Source: Lujinxingia litoralis
GTDB lineage: Bacteria > Myxococcota_A > Bradymonadia > Bradymonadales > Bradymonadaceae
Reading direction: 5' to 3'
Length of the DNA: 64,000 nt
Assembly (NCBI RefSeq): GCF_003260125.1
Contig: NZ_QHKO01000003.1
Span: forward strand, 124,001-188,000
Part shown: in pieces, positions 52,314 to 61,080 of the stretch
Layout of the letters: the number at the start of each line of letters is the position of its first letter
Numbering within the stretch: position 1 is the stretch's first letter
Translations under genes and position numbers: made by a program
The notes under the pieces: model-generated
The model's input: only the letters and a program-made list of their open reading frames with translations
The model's database searches: none
Told to the model about the DNA's origin: nothing

Positions 52314-52912
52314 CGTGTGCGGCGGTACACCAGGAGATCGTTGTTGGCGGGCAGGCGTCGGGTGATCACGCGTTCAAAGCCCCGGGCCCGGGCGCAGGCA
52401 TCGATCTTCTCGAGCTCGCGGATCCCGCTACGGAGGTCGCGTTCGCGCAGCCATTGATCAAAGCGTTGATTGCTCGGTTCGAGCGGGCGTTGGGGGTGGA
52501 TGTAGGGGCCGTAGAGGATCACCTGTCCGTCGTCTCGTAGAGCAGTGTCGGCGTGGGCAAAGAGGCGAGCCGTGGCCTCCCAGGGCGCGATGTGGATGAC
52601 GTTGATGGCCAGGAGTGCATCGGCCTCATCGACGGGGGGCTCCAGATCAAAGAGATCGAAGGTGCGTACGGGCTCAACGTTGGGGAGCGCGGCCTCGTTG
52701 CGCCAGGCTTCGATGCCCGGGTGATGTTCGGGGCGGTCCGAGGGCATCCAGGTCAGGTGGGGGAGCGCGCGGCCGAAGAACACGGCGTGCTGACCGGTGC
52801 CGCTGCCGATCTCCCAGACGCGGGAGGCGTCCCGCAGGAGGTCGCGAAGTTCGTGGAGGATCGGTTCCTGGTTGCGCAGGCAGGAGGGCGAGTGGGGCTT
52901 GTCGTGGGGCAT
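52310..52912 (-). CDS. DUF938 SAM-dependent methyltransferase
   Basis: A 200-residue class I methyltransferase. The SAM-binding motif WEIGSGTGQHAVFF lies at about residues 33-46. NVIHIAPWEATARLF and LYGPYIHPQRPLEPSNQRFD are distinctive for the DUF938 family, whose substrate is not known. It stands alone, convergent with the Sel1 lipoprotein (stop codons overlap by 4 bp) and divergent from the NADH dehydrogenase gene. Confidence 0.88.
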   Translation of the reverse strand: MPHDKPHSPSCLRNQEPILHELRDLLRDASRVWEIGSGTGQHAVFFGRALPHLTWMPSDRPEHHPGIEAWRNEAALPNVEPVRTFDLFDLEPPVDEADALLAINVIHIAPWEATARLFAHADTALRDDGQVILYGPYIHPQRPLEPSNQRFDQWLRERDLRSGIRELEKIDACARARGFERVITRRLPANNDLLVYRRTR

Positions 52913-53041
52913 GGCATCGCTCGGCGTGGGGCTTCTATTGGGGGCGAGGGGGCTTAACTTTGCCGCACCCTGGGAAGGCTCCGGGATGTGCGGCGTTGTG
53001 CTTTGCTCACCGGGCCTTATTCAAATGCACCCGGAGCCAAC

Positions 53042-54430
53042 ATGCCAGTTGAAACCCCTTCGGACGCCAGCGAAGTTCCTCTTGTAGCCAGTGACATTCT
53101 CTCCCCCGTCGGCCGCCGGGAAGGGAGCGCGCGCCCCTGTGTGGTGATCGTGGGCGGCGGGTTCGGTGGTCTCAATGTCGCCCGAGCGCTCAAGCGGGCG
53201 CCGGTCGATGTGGTGTTGATCGATCGCCATAACCATCACCTTTTTCAGCCTCTGCTCTACCAGGTGGCCACCGCCGGGCTCTCGGCCGACGACATCGCCT
53301 CCCCGATCCGCGAGGTGGTCCGCGGACAGGAGAACGTGCAGGTGCTGCTGGGAGAGGTGTTGGCCATCGATCGGGAGCGTCAGGTGGTGAGCTATGACGG
53401 TGGTGAGGTCCGCTATGACTTTGTGGTGGTGGCCACCGGGATGCAGACCAACTATTTCGGCAATGAGGGGTGGGCGGACCAGGCCACCGGGCTCAAGACC
53501 CTGCGCGACGCGTTGACCTGCCGCCGCCAGATTCTCAAGGTGTTTGAGCAGGCCGAGCGCGAGGGCCCGGGCTCTGAGGGGCGGGGGTTGCTGACCTTTG
53601 TGGTGGTGGGGGCCGGCGCCACCGGCGTGGAGATGGCCGGGGCGATTAAGGAGATCGCCTATCAGGTGATGGTCAAAGATTTTCGGCGGATCGATCCCAA
53701 GCGCGCCCGGGTGATGCTTCTGGATGCCGGGTCACGGGTGCTGGCCGGATACGACGAGAGCCTCTCGGAGCGGGCCCTTCACGATCTGGAGAAGATGGGC
53801 GTGGAGGTTCGTCTGCACGCAAAAGTCGAGGAGATCGACGAGGAGGGTGTGACGGTCAATGGCGAGCGTATTCTCACCCGGACCGTTATCTGGGCTGCCG
53901 GCGTTAAGGCCTCGCCGCTGGTCCAGACCCTGGACGTGGAGCTCGACCGGATGGGGCGCGTCTCGATCGTGCCGGAGCTGCACATGCCCGAAGATCCGCG
54001 CGTGTACGTGATCGGCGATCTGGCTCGCCTGAAGACCGCCGATGGCGAGGTGTTGCCCGGACTGGCGCCGGTGGCGGTGCAGCAGGGGAAGCACGCGGCC
54101 CAAAATATCGTGCGGGCGGTCAAGGGGCAGGAACTCAAGCCCTTTGTGTATTGGGATCGAGGCAAAATGGCCACGATCGGGCGAGCCCGGGCGATTGCCG
54201 AGGTGGGAACTCTGAAGTTCGGCGGACTGATGGCCTGGCTGGCCTGGCTCTTTGTACACCTGCTTTTCTTAATCGGGTTTCGAAACCGTGTTTACGTGCT
54301 CATCGGATGGATTTTTGCCTATGTCGGGATGCGTCGAAGTGCTCGTCTGATTGTGGATCCCCCGCGTGAGCGCGCTATGTTCACAGAGGTGTGGGAGGGG
54401 AGTCGGGAGCGGGAAGTTCGGGCGGAGTAG
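53042..54430 (+). CDS. ndh: Type II NADH:quinone oxidoreductase (NDH-2)
   Basis: A 462-residue flavoprotein that passes electrons from NADH to quinone without pumping protons, bound peripherally at the inner face of the membrane. FAD motif VIVGGGFGGLNVARAL (about residues 35-50) is followed by NHHLFQPLLYQVATAGLS (very typical of NDH-2), the NADH motif VVVGAGATGVEMAG, and VYVIGDLARL plus LAPVAVQQGKHAA for FAD. The C-terminal 70 residues contain a hydrophobic hairpin (GGLMAWLAWLFVHLLFLIGF) that anchors it. ATG 53042 is chosen as GGAG sits 6-7 bp before it. The first 30 residues are a variable extension. otsB follows after 32 bp. Confidence 0.93.
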   Translation: MPVETPSDASEVPLVASDILSPVGRREGSARPCVVIVGGGFGGLNVARALKRAPVDVVLIDRHNHHLFQPLLYQVATAGLSADDIASPIREVVRGQENVQVLLGEVLAIDRERQVVSYDGGEVRYDFVVVATGMQTNYFGNEGWADQATGLKTLRDALTCRRQILKVFEQAEREGPGSEGRGLLTFVVVGAGATGVEMAGAIKEIAYQVMVKDFRRIDPKRARVMLLDAGSRVLAGYDESLSERALHDLEKMGVEVRLHAKVEEIDEEGVTVNGERILTRTVIWAAGVKASPLVQTLDVELDRMGRVSIVPELHMPEDPRVYVIGDLARLKTADGEVLPGLAPVAVQQGKHAAQNIVRAVKGQELKPFVYWDRGKMATIGRARAIAEVGTLKFGGLMAWLAWLFVHLLFLIGFRNRVYVLIGWIFAYVGMRRSARLIVDPPRERAMFTEVWEGSREREVRAE

Positions 54431-54462
54431 GGCGCTAAAAGCGACAGCACTGAGGAGGGGAT

Positions 54463-55269
54463 ATGAAGATGCTACAAGATGTGGAGGTCGAAGTTGGGGG
54501 GGCGCTGGCACGAGGACGCGCGCTGGTGGTGATGTTAGATTTCGACGGGACGCTCGCTCCCATCACGGAGCATTACGATCAGGCTCGCGCGCTGCCGGGA
54601 GCGTTGGAGGCGGTGAGCGCGCTGGTAGAGGCGGGCGTTGAGGTTGCCATCATCAGCGGGCGATCGCTGCACGATGTGCGGGCGCGGCTGCCGGTGGTCG
54701 GGGTGAGTTACCTGGGAAGCCACGGGTTGGAGATGGCCTGGAAAGGGGGCGATGTGGAGGTGGTTCCCGGGGCCGAAGAGGCACGGTGGGCGCTACAACG
54801 TCTGGAGGAGCGCTGGGGACAGGAGTTTGGGGAGCTGGAGGGCGTGGTGTTGGAGCGCAAGCCTTTTGGGGTGGCGCTCCATTACCGGATGCTCGCGGAG
54901 GGGGAGGAGGGGCTGGTCGAGCGTGCGCGGGAGCTTGCCGAGACGGGCGACGGGTTGCGCTGCAAGGCGGGCAAAAAGGTGCTGGAGGCGGTGCCGGCGA
55001 TCGACTGGCATAAGGGACGGGCGACGGATCTGGTGGTTCGCAGGGCGGAGTCTCGGGCTCCAGGGGGCGTGTATGCGATGTATGTGGGGGACGATGTCAC
55101 TGACGAGGATGCCTTCGCGGTGCTTGATGGCGAGTCCTGCGGGGTGTTGGTGGCGCCCGAGGATCGCGCGAGCGCAGCGAGCGCGCGGGTGGACGGCCCG
55201 GAGCAGGTCCTTCGTTTGCTGGAGCGACTTGTCGCACTCGGAAGTCAGCAGCGATCTGCCGGGCTTTAG
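54463..55269 (+). CDS. otsB: Trehalose-6-phosphate phosphatase
   Basis: A 268-residue HAD-superfamily phosphatase. The nucleophile motif is DFDGTLAPI with Asp26 and Asp28; IISGR supplies the second motif, and [10 protein letters not shown] the metal-binding fourth motif. It dephosphorylates trehalose-6-phosphate to trehalose, an osmoprotectant. The usual partner OtsA (trehalose-6-phosphate synthase) is not in the window. GAGGAGGGG precedes the ATG at good distance. It lies 32 bp after ndh and may be co-transcribed with it. Confidence 0.93.
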   Translation: MKMLQDVEVEVGGALARGRALVVMLDFDGTLAPITEHYDQARALPGALEAVSALVEAGVEVAIISGRSLHDVRARLPVVGVSYLGSHGLEMAWKGGDVEVVPGAEEARWALQRLEERWGQEFGELEGVVLERKPFGVALHYRMLAEGEEGLVERARELAETGDGLRCKAGKKVLEAVPAIDWHKGRATDLVVRRAESRAPGGVYAMYVGDDVTDEDAFAVLDGESCGVLVAPEDRASAASARVDGPEQVLRLLERLVALGSQQRSAGL

Positions 55270-55834
55270 TGTCGAGCGGTGGAGCGTGTTCGAGGGGGGT
55301 ATAAGGGAGGAGGATGAATGGCGAGGCCAGCGTGGGGCGACGCCGTGTGGCCAGGGGACGCTCGAAGGGGGCCTCTCATCATGCCGGCTTTGCGGGGGCG
55401 GGAAGCGCCTGGTGAGGCGTCTGGTCAGTCGAGGAAATCTTCCGTACAAGGCGGGATGAGAGCGCGCCGCGTCGTGTGAGCAGGCAGACGCAGTACCGGA
55501 CGTTGTGCCTCAATGACGTGGGCGCTGGTCGACGCCGATCCGAGGTGCCCCGGCAGAGAGCTTCGCGGGTTATCGGAAGCGAAGTCGTCCATGGGGCGTG
55601 CTGCACCGTAGGAGGGGTGTGCGAGCGCTTTGAGGCTGGCGATGAAGCCGGGCCGACGGTTGGGCGAATTCATACGCGCCGCTCCGGGGGTTGCGTTGCC
55701 GGTGATGAAGGCCCTTTCAGACGCTCTGATGAGATGGCTAAGGCGTGGAGTGGGCTTGATGAAACATCGCCGTGGGCGCATGTTGAAGGCCGTAGATCGT
55801 GAAGACCTGCAGACGTGATGATTAAGGAGATACA
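55270..55834. other. 565-bp intergenic region without a supported gene
   Basis: Open frames on both strands (up to about 136 codons on the minus strand) have no recognisable domain. A 33-codon frame from ATG 55314 has a strong purine-rich site just before it (GGGAGGAGG), but its Arg/Ala/Gly composition looks non-coding. The last 20 bp hold the ribosome binding site of the phosphofructokinase gene (AAGGAGA). No clear repeat or hairpin is visible. It may carry a leader or decayed gene. Confidence 0.35.
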
Positions 55835-56944
55835 ATGCGAATTGGTGTGCTCACCGGTGGCGGAGACTGCCCCGGACTCAATGCGGTGATTCGAGCGGTG
55901 ACCAAGAGCCTGTTGCTCAAATGCGACGCTACGGTGATCGGGTTTGAAGAGGGGTTTCTGGGGATGATCGAGGGGCGCAGCCGCGAACTCGATCTGGTGG
56001 CGCTCAAAGGGATTCTGGCGCGTGGCGGTACGATTCTGGGCACGCATAATAAAGCCAACCCCTTCAATCACTACCTGGCCGGTGGGGCCGATGTGAGCGA
56101 CCAGCTCGTGGAGAACTATCACCGTCTCAAGCTCGACGGCGTGGTGGTCATCGGCGGCGACGGCACCATGAGCATCGCGCATCGACTCAGCGAGAAGGGC
56201 GTGAAGTGTGTGGGTGTGCCCAAGACCATCGACAACGATCTGATGCATACCGACCGGACCTTCGGGTTTGATACAGCGGTGGCCGTGGCCACCGAAGCCG
56301 TCGATCGCCTGCAGACCACTGGCGAGAGCCATAGTCGGGTGATGATTCTGGAGACGATGGGGCGTTACGCCGGATGGCTGGCGCTGCACAGCGGACTGGC
56401 CGGCGGGGCGGATGTAATCCTGGTGCCGGAGCTTCCCTTTGATGTGGAGGAGGTTGCCCGGGTGTGCCGCAAGCGTAAGAAACGCCAGCGATTTACGATG
56501 ATCGTGGTCGCCGAAGGAGCCACCATGCTCGATGGCGAGCAGGTGGTGCGGGAGCGAATTGATGATAGCCCGGATCCCATTCGACTGGGGGGAGTCGGGA
56601 ACCTCCTGGCCGAGAAGCTCAAGCCGCTGGTCGACAGCGAAATCCGGACCACGATTTTGGGGCATATTCAGCGTGGCGGCACGCCCACAGCGTTTGATCG
56701 GGTGTTGTCGACGGCGTTCGGGGCGCACGCGGCCTCGCTGGTGGCCGGTGGACGCTGGGGACGGATGGTGGCGCTGCAGAATGGACAGATGACCAGCGTG
56801 GAGATTGCCGAGGTCGCCGACCAGACGCGGTTGGTGCCGGTGGATTCGCTGTTGGTCCATGCGGCTGCGGCGGTGGGCACCTCCTTTGGCCGGGCGGATT
56901 TTGAGGTGGATTTAAGCCGAATGCCTCAGAATCGCGTGATCTGA
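55835..56944 (+). CDS. pfkA: Phosphofructokinase, mixed PPi/ATP signature
   Basis: A 369-residue enzyme of glycolysis that phosphorylates fructose-6-phosphate. The N-terminal LTGGGDCPGLNAVIRA motif is standard. The phosphoryl-donor site reads GGDG at 107-110, with Gly110 where ATP-dependent enzymes have Gly104, and PKTIDND at 129-135, with Lys130 where ATP enzymes have Gly124 and PPi enzymes have Lys. This Gly/Lys combination is that of group III or mixed-substrate enzymes, so the donor cannot be stated. GHIQRGG is also present. AAGGAGA lies at ideal distance from the ATG. It is followed by a metallophosphoesterase after 52 bp. Confidence 0.93.
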   Translation: MRIGVLTGGGDCPGLNAVIRAVTKSLLLKCDATVIGFEEGFLGMIEGRSRELDLVALKGILARGGTILGTHNKANPFNHYLAGGADVSDQLVENYHRLKLDGVVVIGGDGTMSIAHRLSEKGVKCVGVPKTIDNDLMHTDRTFGFDTAVAVATEAVDRLQTTGESHSRVMILETMGRYAGWLALHSGLAGGADVILVPELPFDVEEVARVCRKRKKRQRFTMIVVAEGATMLDGEQVVRERIDDSPDPIRLGGVGNLLAEKLKPLVDSEIRTTILGHIQRGGTPTAFDRVLSTAFGAHAASLVAGGRWGRMVALQNGQMTSVEIAEVADQTRLVPVDSLLVHAAAAVGTSFGRADFEVDLSRMPQNRVI

Positions 56945-56996
56945 GGGCTTGTGAGGCTGGCCGCGAAACGGTGGCGGGGCTGTTCGGTTGGCCGGG

Positions 56997-58304
56997 ATGG
57001 ACAAAGGGCGGGCGCCGCAAAGGCGGCGTCCGCATGCGGTGCCGAGGCTGGTGACGATGGTGATGATCCTGCTCTTTCTCGTTGTGGTTTCGGTGCTCTG
57101 GCTGGGGGCACACTACTATGTGTGGCGTCGGCTACACGGTCCGCTTGCGGAGGCGAGTCGTCTGCGGGTGTGGGTCACGGTGGCGGTGGTGGGGCACCTG
57201 GCGCTGAGCATGGTCACGATGGGGCTTCGCTCGATGCCTCGGGTAGAGCCGCTCTACTCGATCATGCACTGGGCAACTTATGTGGGGGTGGGGTTCTTTT
57301 CGCTGCTGCTGATTTTGATGCTGCTCAAAGATCTGGGCTACTGGATCTCGACGCGCTTCGGTCGTGTGCCGGCGGTGCCGGAGCCTGGTGAGGCGTCTTC
57401 CGGGGAGGCGGTGGCGGCTGACCCTTCAAGGCGGCTCTTTATGAGCAATGCGCTTAATGCCTCGGTGGTGGGTGGCGCGGCGCTGGCTTCCAAGTGGGGC
57501 ATGTATCAGGCGCTGCGTGTGCCGGATGTGGTCGAGGTGGGGGTGCCTTTGGCGCATCTTCCCGAGACGTTGGAGGGGTTTCGCATCGTGCAGATCTCCG
57601 ACGTTCATGTCGGGCCCACGGTGCGGCGAGGCCATGTGCAGGCGATCGTCGAGCGGGTGATGGCGCTAAAGCCCGACGTGATTGTCATCACCGGCGACCT
57701 GATCGAGGGGATGGTCGAGCATATCTGGCAGGATGTGGAGCCGATCTTCGATCTGCGCGCGCCGCACGGCGTGTACTACTGCACGGGGAATCACGAGTAC
57801 TACTGGGACGCGCCCGGGTGGTGTGAAGCGCTGGCGGCCAGGGGGATTCGGGTGCTCAACAATGCTCATGACCTGATTGACCATCAGGGGGGGCGAGTGC
57901 TGATGGCCGGTTGTACCGACTACTCAGCGGCGCGGCATCGTCCGGAGGACGCTTCCGATCCGGAGGCGGCCAAAGCCGGGGCCCCGGAGCATGATGTGAG
58001 TGTGTTGCTCGCGCATCAGCCCAAGAGCATTCATCAGGCCGCCCGTGCCGGGTTTGATCTGCAACTCTCCGGGCATACGCACGGAGGGCAGATGTGGCCC
58101 TGGAATCTCATCATCGGCTGGTTTCACCCCTACGCGATCGGTCTGGCACGGGAGGAGAAGACCTGGATCTATGTCAGCCGTGGTACCTGCTACTGGGGGC
58201 CGCCGATGCGCATCGGGGCTCCGGCCGAGATCACGCAGATCGAGCTTTTGGCCGGAGGCCCCGAGCGGGCCTATCGCCGCCGGGTGGGGGCGCCTCAGTC
58301 CTGA
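56997..58304 (+). CDS. Membrane-bound metallophosphoesterase
   Basis: A 435-residue protein. The first 130 residues hold four transmembrane segments (for example MVMILLFLVVVSVLWLGA), followed by a linker and a calcineurin-like phosphoesterase domain (about 185-420). Its metal motifs are DVHVGP (D-x-H), GDLIEG, GNHEYYWD and GHTHGGQMWPW. It resembles YkuE/YpbG-type membrane phosphoesterases, some of which cleave UDP-activated lipids or phospholipid-like substrates; the substrate here is unknown. ATG 56997 is preferred to an in-frame TTG at 56988. The end overlaps the Hsp33 gene by 10 bp (convergent). Confidence 0.88.
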   Translation: MDKGRAPQRRRPHAVPRLVTMVMILLFLVVVSVLWLGAHYYVWRRLHGPLAEASRLRVWVTVAVVGHLALSMVTMGLRSMPRVEPLYSIMHWATYVGVGFFSLLLILMLLKDLGYWISTRFGRVPAVPEPGEASSGEAVAADPSRRLFMSNALNASVVGGAALASKWGMYQALRVPDVVEVGVPLAHLPETLEGFRIVQISDVHVGPTVRRGHVQAIVERVMALKPDVIVITGDLIEGMVEHIWQDVEPIFDLRAPHGVYYCTGNHEYYWDAPGWCEALAARGIRVLNNAHDLIDHQGGRVLMAGCTDYSAARHRPEDASDPEAAKAGAPEHDVSVLLAHQPKSIHQAARAGFDLQLSGHTHGGQMWPWNLIIGWFHPYAIGLAREEKTWIYVSRGTCYWGPPMRIGAPAEITQIELLAGGPERAYRRRVGAPQS

Positions 58305-59155
58305 GGGCGCAGCCGTGCCGGGTCGATATGGTAGGTGATGTTGCAATAGTCGCAGGCGATCTCCAGGGGCTCCGGCGAGCTGGCGAGTTCAGCGATTTCG
58401 GCGGGGCTTAAGGTGGCCAGGGCGCTCAGGATGCGCTCCTCACCACAGTTGCATCCGAAGCGGAACTGATCCTCTCCGAGGATGCGGTAGGGCACCTCGC
58501 CGTAGATCTCTTTGATGATGCTTTCGCTCTCGAAGCTGCCGTCGACAAAGATCTGCTGCGTGCCGGTCTTCTCCAGGTGCTCGGTCACCGTGGCCAGCGT
58601 CTCCACGTGGGCGTCGGGGAGGAGCTGTACCAGGTAGCCTCCGGCGTAGCTGAGCTCTCCGGCATCATCAAAGAGGGTGCGCAGGCCGACCACCGAGTGG
58701 ATCTGTTCGCTCTGCTTGAGGTAGCCGGCGATCGACTCGCTCAGGCCGTAGCCCTCCAGGGTTTCGACCACGCCCTGGTGGAGCTTTCCGGTGTAGGTAT
58801 CGCGGTGCACGCTCAGCAGAGTCGGGGGCCCCAGGGGAATGGTGGCCTCATGCGACTGCTGCACCAGCGCTCGGGTCACACCGTCGGGGTGACTGTCGGC
58901 GACGATGGAGCCGTGGTCGGGATGCTTGAGCACGGTCTGCAGGCGGTAGTCCGGGCTCATGGCCAGACGCAGCAGCACGGTGGCGGTGGCCTGCTCGGCC
59001 AGGCGGCTGGCGACCTCGGAGCCGGCGGCCTGCTGCGCGTTGAGGATCGCGCGAGCGGTGGCGGTGGCGTTGAGGGCGATCACGCGAAGGCTTCCATCTT
59101 CGCTCATCGCGCGCAGTCCCAGATCGTGAGAGAGGGTCGGGTCGGTGAGGCTCAT
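58295..59155 (-). CDS. hslO: Redox-regulated chaperone Hsp33
   Basis: A 286-residue holdase chaperone. The C-terminal zinc switch is complete: Cys235 and Cys237 in FGCNCGEERI and Cys268 and Cys271 in ACDYCNITY. Oxidation of the four cysteines releases zinc and activates binding of unfolding proteins during oxidative stress. The N-terminal folding domain and the GSIVADSHPDGVTRAL region fit the family. AAGGA lies 8 bp before the ATG. The gene is alone on its strand, with repeat array D on its upstream side, between it and the thiolase gene. Confidence 0.95.
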   Translation of the reverse strand: MSLTDPTLSHDLGLRAMSEDGSLRVIALNATATARAILNAQQAAGSEVASRLAEQATATVLLRLAMSPDYRLQTVLKHPDHGSIVADSHPDGVTRALVQQSHEATIPLGPPTLLSVHRDTYTGKLHQGVVETLEGYGLSESIAGYLKQSEQIHSVVGLRTLFDDAGELSYAGGYLVQLLPDAHVETLATVTEHLEKTGTQQIFVDGSFESESIIKEIYGEVPYRILGEDQFRFGCNCGEERILSALATLSPAEIAELASSPEPLEIACDYCNITYHIDPARLRPQD

Positions 59156-59373
59156 GAGGTCTTCCTTTGAGGATCAGGTCGAGGCGCGTGCGCTCGTCCG
59201 GGGTGGTCCTGGTTCAAGTCGTGTGGGTTTGGATTTAGCCGGGCCATCACATGGCGCATGGTGGGCTCGACTGCAAGGAGCGTTTACGCGTGAGGCAGGA
59301 ACAACATTCCAGAGCAAGGGGACGACTCCCGGGGTGGGGCTCCGGGAAGCCGGATCTCCAGGTCCTCGAAATG

Positions 59374-59821
59374 CTGACCCTTGGTCAGTGGAGAAGCTGA
59401 CCCTCGGTCAGTCGAAGGTGTTGAAATCTAAGGTGGAAATTCTGATCGAGGGTCAGTCGGTAGGCCGACCCTCGGTCAGTCGAAGGTGTTGAAATCTAAG
59501 GTGGAAATTCTGACCGAGGGTTAGTCGGTAGGCCGACCCTCGGTCAGACGAAGGTATTGAAATCTAAGGTGGAAATTCTGCCCGAGGGTCAGTCGGGAGG
59601 CCGACCCTCGGTCAGACGAAGGTGTTGAAGTCTAAGGTGGAAATTCTGACCGAGGGTCAGTCGGGGAAGGCTGACCCTCGGTCAGTCGAAGGTGTTGAAA
59701 TCTAAGGCGGAAATTCTGCCCGAGGGTCAGTCGGGAAGCTGCCCCTCGGTCCGACGAGAAGCCGACCCTCGGTCAGACGAAGGTATTGAAATCTAAGGGG
59801 GAAATTCTGCCCGAGGGTCAG
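59374..59821. repeat. 68-bp tandem repeat array D with alternating palindromic 15-mers
   Basis: Units start at 59399, 59467, 59535 and 59603 (exact 68-bp period), then 59673, a degenerate 59741 and 59764. A unit is CTGACCCTCGGTCAG, about 30 bp of conserved spacer (GAAGGTGTTGAAATCTAAGG), the reverse complement CTGACCGAGGGTCAG, and 8 bp. The 15-mer is itself symmetric (CTGACC, three bases, GGTCAG), and its two orientations alternate, so a transcript could fold into a row of 15-bp hairpins. Spacers are conserved, so it is not CRISPR. It occupies most of the 681-bp gap 59156-59836 between Hsp33 and thiolase genes; nothing else is visible there. Confidence 0.92.
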
Positions 59822-59836
59822 CGAAGTGGGACGTGC

Positions 59837-61024
59837 TCAGCTGCGACGGTAGAGCGTGACGACGGCGGCGCCACCGAGTCCCAGGTTGTGCTGCAGCGCG
59901 ATTTCGGCGCCGTCAACCTGGCGGCGTTCGGCCTGACCGCGCAGCTGCCAGGTTAGCTCGGCGCATTGGGCGAGGCCTGTGGCGCCCAGAGGATGTCCCT
60001 TGGAGATTAGTCCGCCGGAGGGGTTGACTACCCACTTCCCACCGTAGGTTACCTGTCCCTCGTCGATCAGTCGGCCGGCCTGACCGAGGTCGCAGAGGCC
60101 GAGAGCTTCGTAGGTGATGAGTTCGTTGGTGGAGAAGCAGTCGTGCAGCTCGATCACGTCGACGTCTTCGGGGGTGATGCCGGCACTCTGGTAGACCTGA
60201 CGGGCGGCCTTCTGGCTCATCTCAAAGCCCACCAGATCGATGGCGCTTTTGCCAAAGGAGCTCGGCATGTCGGTGGTCATGCTCATCGCGGCGATTTCGA
60301 TGGCCTGGTCCTGCAGGCCCAGCTCGCGCACCTTGGCCTCGCTCATCAGCACCGCGGCGGCCGAGCCGTCGGAGGTCGGGCAGCACTGCAGCATGGTCAG
60401 GGGATGGTGGACCGGGCGCGACTCCAGGATTTGTTCGAGGGTGTACTCATCCTGAAATTGGCTGCGGGGGTTGTTGGTGGAGTGCAGGTGGTTCTTGTGG
60501 GCGATCTTTGCAAAGTGCTCGGCCGTGGTGCCGTAGCGTTCCATATGTTCGAGGCCGGCGTTGCCAAAGATCTGTGGGGCGGCCGGGGCGCGGGCAAATC
60601 CCCGTTGCGAAGCCATCGTCTCGAAGTGGCGTCCCAGGGGGTTGGCGCGATCTTCCTGTCCGTCGGTCTTGAGGGAGCCGCGCTGCATTTTCTCAAATCC
60701 CAGGGCCAGAGCGGTGTCGATGATGCCTCCGGCGATGAGCTGGCGGGCCATAAAAAGTGCGGTCGAGCCGGTGGAGCAGTTGTTGTTGACGTTATAGATC
60801 GGCACGCCGGTCAGGCCGAGTTCGTAGGCGGCGCGTTGACCGCTGGTGGAGTCGCCGTAGACGTAGCCACAGAAGACCTGTTCGATCGCGCTGTAGTCGA
60901 TGCCGGCGTCTTCCAGGGCCTGCGTACCGGCTTCTTTGACCATATCGGGGTAGTCCCAGTCTCGCCGACCGGGTTTTTCGAATGGGGTCATACCGACGCC
61001 AACGACATAGACTTTTTGGCTCAT
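59837..61024 (-). CDS. Thiolase of the SCPx type
   Basis: A 395-residue thiolase-fold protein. The nucleophile is Cys83 in [18 protein letters not shown] supplies the His of the active site and [11 protein letters not shown] the C-terminal loop. These match sterol carrier protein X-type 3-ketoacyl-CoA thiolases and lipid-transfer-associated thiolases, which cleave branched or sterol side-chain acyl-CoA; the substrate is uncertain. AAGGAG lies 8 bp before the ATG. It is third in a unit TM2-like protein, acyltransferase, thiolase, with a 56-bp gap to the acyltransferase. Confidence 0.9.
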   Translation of the reverse strand: MSQKVYVVGVGMTPFEKPGRRDWDYPDMVKEAGTQALEDAGIDYSAIEQVFCGYVYGDSTSGQRAAYELGLTGVPIYNVNNNCSTGSTALFMARQLIAGGIIDTALALGFEKMQRGSLKTDGQEDRANPLGRHFETMASQRGFARAPAAPQIFGNAGLEHMERYGTTAEHFAKIAHKNHLHSTNNPRSQFQDEYTLEQILESRPVHHPLTMLQCCPTSDGSAAAVLMSEAKVRELGLQDQAIEIAAMSMTTDMPSSFGKSAIDLVGFEMSQKAARQVYQSAGITPEDVDVIELHDCFSTNELITYEALGLCDLGQAGRLIDEGQVTYGGKWVVNPSGGLISKGHPLGATGLAQCAELTWQLRGQAERRQVDGAEIALQHNLGLGGAAVVTLYRRS

Positions 61025-61080
61025 CTGAAGCTCCTTTAAGTGGGGAAGATGATGAAACAGGGAAGAGGCCGGATCTGCTG

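Noticed and set aside
55425..55835. Minus-strand open frame of 136 codons in the otsB-pfkA gap
   Set aside because: No ribosome binding site, no domain, and Arg/Pro-rich composition as expected for chance in GC-rich DNA.
59374..59821. Possible CRISPR array
   Set aside because: Spacers between the repeated motifs are conserved from unit to unit, the motif alternates orientation, and no cas gene is nearby.
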